From the NCBI RefSeq assembly GCF_049243985.1, contig NC_135373.1, forward strand, positions 91,135,213-91,199,212: DNA of 64,000 bases, in the 5' to 3' direction. This document shows, piece by piece, positions 47,401 to 59,400 of the stretch. Position 1 is the first letter of the stretch; every line of letters begins with the position of its first letter. The translations under genes and the position numbers were made by a program. The DNA comes from Paroedura picta. Its lineage: Eukaryota > Chordata > Lepidosauria > Squamata > Gekkonidae. The notes under the pieces are model-generated. The model saw only the letters and a program-made list of their open reading frames with translations. It was not told the DNA's origin and did not search any database.

Positions 47401-50400
47401 ATAAAAACTTGGTCCATTTTATAATATGGGGTTGCAGTATTCCTGGTATGTTGCCTTTATAGACAATAGTTTTATAACTTTCTTGTCAGCCACATCTTCT
47501 TTGGACAGGTTTCTTATGATATGGAATCTAAGGCCAAATGCCAAAGCTTTCAGATTTGTGGGTCACATTGAAGGTGTAACCAGTGTCGAGTTTTCACCAG
47601 ATGGACAGCTCCTAGCATCTGCTTCTCATGACAGGACAGCCAGACTTTGGATTCCTTGTATGTAAGTGTTACTGAGATATAAACTCTTCCATTTCATTTT
47701 CCTTTAGATTAGTCACTATATTTAAATTTAGGGCTTAACCTGATCCTGACAGAGCCCAAAAACACTTCATTCCTGTTCCCTTCCCACCCACCCTGTTTCA
47801 GGTGCTGAAAAAGCTATGGGAACAGTGCAGCCATTTTGGCACTCTGAGATTTAGAGCTTATCCTTATTTCTCTGGTATTTTCTGGGAGAAGGTATTAATG
47901 GAAAGTCCTAATCTGCATTCTTCTGAATTTATCTGAGGGTGCCTGGCTGCAGTGTCCTATTTCACAGTGCTTATCCTGAATGCATCCTTAGATTAAATGC
48001 AGGAGAGAATGATGTTAGACACTTTGGGTGGGGTTTTAAAAAGTAAATAAGATAAAAAATGAACAGTTGCACTAACAGGCAGTCTTCTCTCCTGCTGCTT
48101 CCTCTAATGAGATGGAGAATAATAATTGGAGACCCATTATTTGCTGACCAAGCCAACAAGATCGGGCCCACAGTTGATGTCACTAATATTGTTCTGATTT
48201 TAATTAATTTTAATAGTTTTAATTTTAAATGTATTATTTTATGCATAAATGTTGTAAATAAAGGATTGTGACTCAGATCTGTACCTTAAGGTTCATTTGC
48301 AATTTTTTAAATGTTGTATGAATGTACAGTCATACTACATAATTAGAAATTAATTTTTATTTCATGATGAAAAACCTTTGGGCTATAATATAGCGTAAAT
48401 AGAAAACTATTTTAAAACAGATTTCTCCTCAAAAAGCATTTTCTCAAATAATCCCATTTGAATTTTTTTAAATCCGATATTAAAAAAACATTAAGAAAAT
48501 CATTGATTTTTATCAACCCTGGCTTTTTTAATTTGGTTGGCCCCTGAGTAAATATGCTATAATTGAGATTTGTTCTTTTGTGTAAAACTTAAATGTTAAA
48601 GAAAGAGATATGCTAACCTAGCAGGTCTCCTTTTGAAAATATAAATAATCTTTAAACTGCAAGTTGAAGGGAAAATAAATTGAACTGTATACTTTTAATT
48701 TCTTTTGCAGTTATTATGGGGCTAATACAGATGCAATTTTTATTTTGTTTTGTTTACAGTCATGGCGAATCCACACCATTAAAAGGCCATACTGCATCAG
48801 TCCGCAGTGTGAACTTCTCACATGACAGCCAATACCTAGTTACTGCATCCAATGATAGATTGGTCAAAGTGTGGAGTATATACAGTCAGAGGGTTTTGCT
48901 TACCTTATCTCAGCACACTCACTGGGTGTGCTGTGCAAAGTGAGTGTCTGTGTTTCTTATTTTTCTAGTATGTTCTAGCAATATTTTCTCTAAGATCTAC
49001 TGCACTCCTTATGCTTCTAATGTAAATATATTAAATGTGTGGAGTATTCCTAAGCAGACAATGGGTAAGCATTTATTTGCATTGATTTGTGGAACTTACT
49101 ATCTTGTAAGTTTACTTAGTAGTATAGGCTGCTAGCCTATTCTTTAACAGTACTGAATTTGTTTAAACTGATTTAACAAAGCAAGTACTACTTTGATAAA
49201 TGCATCTACCTTTGATGGCTGCTGCAAGCAGCCTGGACTGCTGGTTTGTTGCCAGGCCTGGCCCCAGTGAGTCCACTCTATCATTTCCTCCTACCTTTTA
49301 CAGAGAGAAACTAAGGCTTGAAGTTTGGCAATATTGTAGTAGTTGCTTCACAACCCCCAGAATGGCTACTGCAAAGGGATTCATTTCTTAATGGCACAGG
49401 TGCTGTTTGTTTGTTTGTTTTTTGTGTGTGGGGGCTATCCTTCCATTTTTTATTCCAAATTTTTTCTGAAAACATGGGACTTTCCCCAAGTTTGTAAAAA
49501 GAGCTGTCTTGTCTGTTCATGGCTCTAGTCTCAGGATTTGAGTATCCACAGATGGGGCCATGTTGAGAAATAGGTATATTGATGATGAACTTTTGAAAGC
49601 TTGAGCTCATCACTTGTGACTGGCCACTGTCATGATAAGAATCCTTAACTCTAGTGTGAGCTTTGATGCTTACATATTTCGTGATGCTTGATTATATTTC
49701 TGCTTCAGTTTCTTCACTAAAACAAATGTTAATGCTATGCTAGATTGCACATGTGAAGATGAGCTTCGTTTCAACTGCTAAGTGGATGGTTGAATAGATA
49801 GTTCATGTCTGGTCCCCTGAATACAGCACTCAAATACTCTACTGCCTGTAAATCCAGACCAGGTTTCTACATTCTGTGGGGATGCACTTCTTGATACTTC
49901 TTTCCATATGTTTGTGTCTGATTCTAACAACTGCTTGCAACCCGCTGTGAGCCAGCTTTCTGGGAGTGGTGGGTAAGAAATCTAATACATATATGTACGT
50001 ATGTTTGTTTATATGTTCCTGGTACAATGTGGAGCATTTTCTTTAAACAGATTTCAGCATTGCAGAGTTATACCTGTCTTAAGTCCATTGAAGTCAATGG
50101 GCTCAGAATGGGGTAAGAGGATTATACTGACAATGCTCAAGATAGGTGTGAAGACTTATTTCTGTTTGTGATTTCATGCATTTTAATTTTTGTATGTCAG
50201 TGATTGAATGTAGAAATGTGTCTTCTGCTTTAATAAAAACTGTTAGTACTGTATTCAGACACTGAACAGTCTCTGAATGTATAAACTACTTACTCTATAT
50301 TTCCTTTCTAGATACTCACCTGATGGAAGATTAATAGTATCTTCTAGTGAAGATAAAACTGTTAAAGTCTGGGATGTAAGAAACAGACTGTGTGTTGATA

Positions 50401-53400
50401 ACATAGTAGACAGTGATGGGTAAGCTTTCAAATGTGAAAATGCAGAAACCTTTTTCTGAGAACTTAAATTCTATAATTCCAATTCAGAGAATCTGAGAGC
50501 TGGAAGGAGCTTTGAGGGTCATCTAGGGCAGAATGCAGAAAATTCACAACTACCTGCCCACCCACAGTGATCCCAATTCCTTGCCCAGATGGTGCACCCC
50601 TCCCCCCAAACAAACCCAGAATCCATGGCCAGTCGGGCCTGGAGGAAATTGGCGTCCTGACCTCAAAGTGGCATTTCCCTGGGCATGCAAGAAAGGGTCA
50701 CAAGATCCAAGCATGGACACAAACCCTTCTGCCCACCCACTCACCATCTGCCTAAATTCGCAGATTCAGCATTTCTGTCAGATGGCTAATCTAGCCTCTG
50801 TTTAAAAACTTCCAAGGAGGGGGAACCCACCACCTCCCAAGAAAGCCTGTTCCACTGAGGAATGGTTCTAACTTTCAGGAACTTTTTTAGCGAAAAATTC
50901 TTTTGAATTAATTTCAACCCATTGGTTCTTGTCCTACCTTTGGGACAACAGAAAACAACTCTGCTCCATCCTCTATGTGACAGCCCTTCAAGTACTTGAA
51001 TATGGCTATTATATCACCTCTTAGTTGTCTTCTCTCCAGGCTAAACAGACCACGCTCTCTCAGCCTTTCCTCATAAGTCTTGGGCTCCAAACCCCTCACC
51101 ATTTTTGTTGTCCTCTTCTGGAAGCACTCCAGTTTGTCTACATGCTTATTTAATTGTGGTGCCCAAAACTGAACACAGTACTCTAAGTGAAGTCTAACCA
51201 GAGCAAAGAGGTACCATCACTTTGCGTAATCTGGGTGCTCATTTTATTGTTACAGCCCAAAATCCTGTTTGCCTTTTTAGCCACCGAGTCACACTTCTGA
51301 CTCATGTTCAGTGTATGGTCTGCTGTGACCCCTAGATCCTTTTCATACATGCTACTGCCAAGACAGGTCTCCCCATCCTGCAATGATGCATTTGATTTTT
51401 CTTACCTAAATGAAGAACTTTACATTTTTCACAGTCACTCAAACTGAATGCTTTTCCCTTCTACATAATTGTTATATTCCAAAATCACATGGTTACTAAT
51501 ACTAAGTGTGCCCACTACTTTCACCGCATCAACCAGTTCCTCCCTATTGGTGAGAATCAAGTCTAAAATTGCAGACCCCTAGTTGCCTATTCCACCTTCT
51601 AGGAAATGGAAGTTGTCAGCAAAACTAGTCAAGAACTTACTGGACTTTTCATTTACAGCAGAGTTGGTCTTCCAACTGATATCTGCGTGTCCCAGGGTTT
51701 TAGTTTCTGAATTTACCTGTAAGCTAATGGTTCCCTGCATATGTGCCATTCCCTATAAATCTGCAGGATTCCCATCTACAGTTCTTGTCATCAAACTAGG
51801 TTTTGTATTTGTCTTGCTCTCCCATTGAATTTAGTTTAAAGCCCTCTTCACTAGGTCTGCAAGGCTCTTTGCAAACACAATTTTTCCCTACCCTTGTGAG
51901 GTGCAAACCATCTCCCGAGTGAAGAGCCTCATCATAATAGCATAAGCCAAGGTCCAAAAATGCAAATCTTACATTACAACACCAATGACAAAGCCAGTCA
52001 TGTATTTACATTATTTTTCTTTCCCATCCTAAGCCAAGGCCAATAACAAAGAGAACTGTCGAAAACGCAACCTGTGCTCCCAGGTCCTTCATCTTTTTTC
52101 CCAGAGCCACATGGTTTCTTTTAATATGCTCCATGCTGCATTAGGCAGTATCATTTCTTCCCGTATGAATGAGGAGGAAGGGATAATGATCCGTGGGCTT
52201 TAAGAGCCTTTCCAATCTTTCTGGGACATCCGTGATGCATGCACCAGGCAGACAGCATGCCACTTTAATTAAGTCCGGTCCACATACTTTGGCCTCCACA
52301 CCTTCTCGGTAGGGAATCCCGATTTACCGTAACCTGCCAACATTGAGGAGCAGGAGATCTAGTTCTCGCATCTGCAGGGACCTGTGAAAACCCTTGAGCT
52401 TTGGGGGGACTGGGGGAATAGTCCTTGCTCCTGTGGTCTTGTATCAATATCTACAGGCAGATCCTGGAATCTATTACTGAGATTCAAAGGAGCAGAACAT
52501 CTCCTTTTTCACACCTATTTGTAGCATTCCTGCATGTATTGTCCTCCTGTTTGGGGTGCATGTTTTGGGTCCTCCTGTTTTGGGTGCATGTCACTACCTC
52601 GGCTCCATTATTAGCCATGCTACTTGGGTCCATTGCAGAATAAGTTTGCATCTTCCTCTGCTCCCTTGAATACTTACAGAAACTTTCAGCTTGCCAAAGG
52701 CTGGTGCTCCTGGCAAACAGGAGCCTTTTACAGTGCAAAGACCCCCCCCCCAGCAGGGGGCTGAATCAGTAGCCAGCCCCAAAGAAACACTCCCTCCACT
52801 CTTTGCACAACTATCAACCACCTAATCCAGTCAGCTGCAGTCACTTACCACCCAGGCAATGAATGGACAAAAACAACAGCCCCCACTCTCCTGCAAGTTA
52901 TATACCCTTCCACACACCCTCCTGCACTGTAAGAACAGAAAGAAGCAGCACTCACCACTTTAGCATCTCACCGGCTCCTTCTCCTCCCCTAGCCTAGCTG
53001 CCTGTGCTAGGCACAATTGTTTATGAACACATTGTAAGGGTATTCTGTTTCATTAAGGAGTGATCTAACTAGAAACCATTACTACTCTGAATAAAAATAC
53101 ATTTATTTCTAATAGTTTATTTTTGGATGCGAGACTTCAGTTGTACCTTTCTTCTGGTTTGACACACTTCATTTTCTCCATCTTTTTGGAAAATATTCCA
53201 TAATGTTCCTGTAATGTTACCTTGGATAGTTCTTTCTATAGCAGTTTCAAGCTCTTCCCAGCAGTATATGTAGCTATATCCTGTTGGTGGTGGTTATATT
53301 TCCCTTAATTCCTTCTCCTCCATGGTAAATGTAAAAAGCCTTAGTCTGAAGACCGATTCACAAATAGAAAAGAGACATATGGTTTCATGTTCCTCTTTGT

Positions 53401-56400
53401 GCAATTAGCAATTCAATTAGTTACTTCCTCTTTAGCTTAGCAAAACATACTTCACTGTTCTGAACCCTCAAATTATGAAGGATGGATAAATGTAATTAGT
53501 AATTTTGACTGCGTGTAAGTGAAGCAGAATGTAATTATATCTACTATCTCTATGCTAACAGATTTCTTTCTATAAAAGTGAAATTTTAAGACAAATTGGG
53601 ACTTGGGAGTTAATTCAAGTGGGGCCACTGCTCCTTAATAATGACAAAGTTATTTCTGTTGTTTTCTTGTAGATTTGCAAACTATGTAGACTTCAGTCCT
53701 GATGGGACATGCATAGCTTGTGCAGGTTCTGATCACACAGTGAAGATATGGGACATTCGAACAAACAAATTATTGCAGAATCATCAAGGTAACTGTTTAT
53801 GCAGCTCAAGATTACAAAACCTCTTTGTAATTTCTTTATGATCGATAAATTAATTAATATGGTCTAAAACCAGCAAAGTACATTTGATTATTTGATTATT
53901 AACATGCATCAATTAAAAATGGAAACATTGATAACAGAATATAATCACGCTAATAAAGAAAGACTGTTTGACCTTTGATAACAGAATATAAAAATACAGA
54001 AAATTTCTTTATTTGCTGATGAGGTATAAGGCTAAAACTGAGGGAGTCTTCTCTTTCGGACCTTTCTTTTGCCATGAATTCAAAAGGTAGCTTTGTATGT
54101 GTTTGTGCACACACATGGATGTTATATGCCATCAAATTGTCTTATGACTACCTTGTGAATTAATGACCTCAGGTCTTGTAAACTGAAGGCTCTGATTTCC
54201 TATACTGAGTCATTCCATCTCCTGTTGGGTCTTCCTTCAGCTTTTCCTTGTGTCATTGATTTTCTAGTAAGTCTTGTCTTTTGATATGACCAAAGTTCGA
54301 TAAACTCAGTTTAGTCATTTTAGCATCTACTGAGAGTTTAGGCTCAATTTGTTCTAGAACCCACTTATTTGTCCTTTGGGCAATCTACAGTATCCATAAA
54401 ACTAAAAATGAATTCATTCTCATCAGCATCTTTGATTGTCCAACTTTTCCATCCATACATGGTAGAAGACATGTTTTTTTTTATCCCACTTTTCTCTGCC
54501 TTTTAAGGAGTCTCAAAGGAGTCTCAATCACCTTCCCTTCCTCTCCCCACAACAGGCATCATGTGAGGGTAAGTGGGGCTGAGAGAGTTTTGAGAGAACT
54601 GTGACTGGCTGAAGGTCATTCAGCAGGTTTCATGTTAGGACTGGGGAATTAAACAGATTAGAGTCTGCTGCTCTTAACCACTACACTATGCAGGCTACAG
54701 GAAATAACAGCATAAATTATCCTGACTTTGGTCTCCAGAAATGCTTCCTACTTAAGGACTTTAAAAAGTCTGTTCATGGCTGCCCTTCCAAGCTATCCAT
54801 TTCTGTATCCATGTGTTCTGCCAAGGTCACATCAAATCAAATATAATGTATATAAAAACAAATATGAGTTCTAATAAGGTGAGTGAATGTGCAAATACAA
54901 TTAGTGAGCTGTCATATTGGCAAAAATAGGAAAGAAAATTCAGGATTGTCCAAAATGTAAACCAGTAGACTCTTGTTTTGTTCTAAATTTAAGCCTGCAT
55001 AGGAACATATGGTTTGAAAACTTGTTTTGATATTTTAAAATACCGGCGCAATTGCTTGTGTTCAATGCTGTTTATGAACACATGGTCATATTGTAGGTAG
55101 GAGACTGAAATCAAGTAGTTGTATTTAAACTGAGTATTCAGAAGTTTGAGACAGTTCTTTAGAGAATGCTTATTTTGAAACAGTAGCTCTTCTGACCTAT
55201 TTCTTCTTATTTATTTATTATTTACTTACTTACTTACTTTCTAACTCACTTACTGCCATTCCCAGCTCTGCTGGCTCACAGTGGTTTACAACTATTACAA
55301 AGAACAAAACAATACCATAGCCCCCCCCCCCCCCCATCCATACTGATAAACCCACCAACACCTCACTCCACAGCCGGTATGCCCAGGAAGATGGTAAGTC
55401 TGGGGAGGGAGCAAGATCTTCCCTGTTCTGCCCAACCTTAGTCAAAGGCCTGGCGGAAGACCTGTGTTTTACAGGCCCTGCGGATTGATGAGCTCCTACA
55501 GGGCCCTCAGCTCTTCTGGGAGCTCATTCCACCAGGTCAAGAGGACTTCCTGTGGCCCAGGGATCCCCAGCTTATTTGCCATTGCCGATTGTAATGACCT
55601 ATGCAGGGCATAGGGAGTTAAACGGTCCCTCAAGTACAGAAGGCCCAGACCACATATGGCCTAAAGGTCAAAACCAATACCTTGAATCTGATCTGGTACA
55701 TCACTGGTAACCAATGCAGCTGGCTTAGCACAGCTGGATATGGGCCCTCCACACTCTTCCAGCGAGGACCCTAGAAGCTGCATTTTGTGCCAGCTATAAC
55801 TTCTGGAGCAGAGACAAGGGCAAGCCTGCGTACAGCTGTAAATTACGAAGTACATAAGTAGGTGAGCAGGAAAAAGATGATGATCTGCCACAGATGAATA
55901 GTAGGATAACAGATATCTACAAAAAAGTGGCATTATCCTGACCAAAGTATAATGGCAAAAGGTATTTGAAAGGGCAGCCTAAGGATAACTGGACCAGAAT
56001 GACTAGAGACCATGCAGGTAGAAAATCACTAAGACAAGTTAAAACCAAAAATTATTTATATTACTTATAAAATGGCTCCATTTAAGAGGCAAATATTCTG
56101 ACACTGGAGGATGTACTTTTTTACATCAAATTCTAATTTTTAAAAATTTTCCTATCAGTCCACAGAGCTGCCATCAATTACACAGCTTTCCATCCTTCTG
56201 GTAACTATCTCATCACAGCCTCTACTGATGGTACCGTTAAGATCATAGATCTTTTAGGAGGAAGACTCTTGTACACACTTCATGGACATGAGGTAGCATA
56301 TTGTTAGCTCTCATATCCTATTCTTTGACTGTTAAGGACCACCATGCATTATAATGTCTGGGTAAAGAAATACAGTTTTTCACAGTTTGTTCCTCTCTTT

Positions 56401-59400
56401 CTCTGTTGGAAGTATATCAGATGGGCACCTTATACATACAGCATTTATCTACTCTGTGAATCTTCTTGCTTCTGAGGAAGGTATTGAGGGCAAGTACATA
56501 GATGCCCCAGAAACCCACAGCCGCCTACAATATTAATACAGTCATTGTGCTCCAAAATCTATGAACACCACATGGTACCTGTTTGTATGAAACCATACAA
56601 AGACCTTTTCTACACACTCCACTTACTCCTGATTTTCTTGTCACCTGATCCACAACCACTGGAATCTGTTTGGGCAGGGTTCTTCCACATGTTCTGGCTG
56701 ATACTTCCGGGTTGCATTTTTTATTTTTAGGACAGCTTTAATGTGATTAAATTGTTTTATAATATATATGTTGTCCATTGCCCTGAGTCGGCTTTGGTGG
56801 AGAGGGCAGTTTGCAAATGTAAATGTAAAGAAATTTTAAAAATAAATATCTGCCCCCCTTGTGCATTTTTACAGCTATGGAATCAGCTTATTTTTTTCCG
56901 TTCATGCCTTAGATAATAAGGAGGGTGCTCTTTTAAATGGTTGCACCCCCTCGCTTATTTAACAGAAAAACTGCCCTAAAATACTAATGTATATAAATAT
57001 AGTGCTGTACTGATAGTTTAAGCCAGTGGTCCCCAACCCCCGGTCCAGAGACTGGTACCCATCCATGGATCAGTCGGTACCGGGCTGCGGCTCCTTCTGG
57101 TTCTCCTCCTCTGCTGCTGCCTCGGGCGCTGCCCTGCCACTCTGCCACCGGCTCACCTTTGGTGGTCTCCAGCAGCCGCCATGACTGGGACTCCCCCTTG
57201 GCATGGCACTGCACAGCTGCTGCAGGCAGCGCCCCTAGCGGGCAGTGGGAAGTCAGGGGCATCGGCAGGAAAGCAAGTGGAGCAGGGGCTCAGCCAGTGA
57301 CGGCGACATCCCTCGGCAAAAGACTACACCCTCCCCCGGGCCTCAGTAAAATTATCAAGTGTTGACTGGTCCCCAGTAATAAAAAGGTTGGGGACCACTG
57401 GTTTAAGCAGTGGTTGTTCCCTTTTTAAGCCTCTGGTTGTTCCCTTCTGGAGATATAAAACAAAAGGCATATCTCCATGAGGAAAGGAGTTAGAGGCTTG
57501 CGTTTTTTTTTTTAAATTGGAAGCTGGGAATTTAAAGAAACTTCTTAAATTATCATTACAACTCTAAATCAGTATTTTAGGGCTTTATCATAGATATATT
57601 TTCCTGTGGATTCTAAGCATCTATGTATGCCTCAATAATTCCATGTGGGGAAAAGGGTAGAATTCTGTAAAAAATCATAATTACTATATTGACTAGACAA
57701 TGACATGATAACTAATGAAAGGTATAATAAATCACCTTTTATTAACTTAGTTACAGTATTATGTCGATCTAAACTACAAACGAGCCTCTTGTGGCGCAGA
57801 GTGGTAAGGCAGCCGTCTGAAAGCTTTGCCCATGAGGCTGGGAGTTCAATCCCAGCAGCTGGCTCAAGGTTGACTCAGCCTTCCATCCTTCCGAGGTCGG
57901 TAAAATGAGTACCCAGCCTGCTGGGGGGTAAACGGTCATGACTGGGGAAGGCACTGGCAAACCACCCCGTATTGAGTCTGCCATGAAAACGCTGGAGGGC
58001 GTCACCCCAAGGGTCAGACATGACTCGGTGCTTGCACAGGGGATACCTTTACCTTTAAACTACAAACTGTAACAAAATTGGAGGATGGCTGAGAAAAGTT
58101 GTAATTTCTCTCTGTGAAATCTGAACATACAAATTAATTTTTGACCGTTGAAATTGCTGCTTGGAATTAAATGCAGTTTTGAAGAAAATAGGAGTAGTGT
58201 CAAGCAAAGAAAGTCTGGGGAATCCAAGAAAGAAAATGATCTTTCATCTGTTGTCTTCCCCCAGGGACCTGTCCTCTGTGTGGCCTTTGCAAAAGGTGGG
58301 GAAACATTTGCCTCTGGTGGCATGGACACACAGGTTTGTTAAAACTTTGGGGTTCTCTTTACTGGATGTGTGGGTTGTAATGCTTTTTAATAAATTAAAT
58401 TCTTAGGAGTTCTTATAAAGATGATTTCACTTTGGGTATCTTATCTTTCTCAAAAGTCTGTTAGAATTAAAATGTGATATTTTTTTGCATGCCTTGAATT
58501 CTTTCAACATTATTAGTTAATTGGAAGCACTGGTGTCCCATATAGGACCCGGCCGTGGAGACACGGCCGGCGCCCTGGGTGTGCTCGATCCCCTTCTAAC
58601 CTCCGTCCCATCCCCAGGAATGTGAGGGTGGAGGCTAGGGTAAAGGGTCCAACATTGGTCTTGTGCAACGCAAGGTCGATTAAGAACAAGGCCTCGACTC
58701 TGCAACACTTCATCGCGGAGTCGAAGGCGGACCTTGCTTGCGTGACCGAGACCTGGGTGAGGGAAGGCGAGTCAGCAGCCCTGAAAGAACTAGCCCCACC
58801 AGGATACTCGGTCCTTCACCAATCTCGGACCCACAAGAGGGGAGGGGGGGTGGCAATTGTGGTCCGGGAGGTCCTCACCTGCAGGGCTCTCCCAGCGCCG
58901 GAAATCAGTGGAGTGGAGTGTGTCGGTATTGGATGGGACTCGGTCGAGAGTGTGGCTATCTGGTTGGTATACCGTCCGCCCAACGCGCCGCCAGATGTCC
59001 TGCCCCGCCTGCTGGAGGCGGCGGCCGCCTGGGCGTTGCAGTACCCCAGGCTTCTGATCCTGGGCGACTTCAACGTCCATGCGGACGCGCCCCCTTCAGT
59101 CCATGGTGGAGACCTGGTGTCATCCATGGCGACACTAGGGCTTTCGCAATTTGTTGCCGGGCCCACCCATCACGCCGGCCACACACTCGACTTGATTTTC
59201 GGCGCTGGGATAGAGGTGGATCTGGATACAGCTTTAGCTGTGCCGTGGTCAGACCACTATGCCCTGCGGGCCCGGCTCAGGATACCACCCCCCCCCCAGT
59301 TGGGCGGCGGGCGCATTCTAGCCCGCCCGCGGAGACTTATGGATCCAACTGGATTCCGGAATGCTCTGCGGGACCCGATGCCTCCTGGCGACTCACTAGC

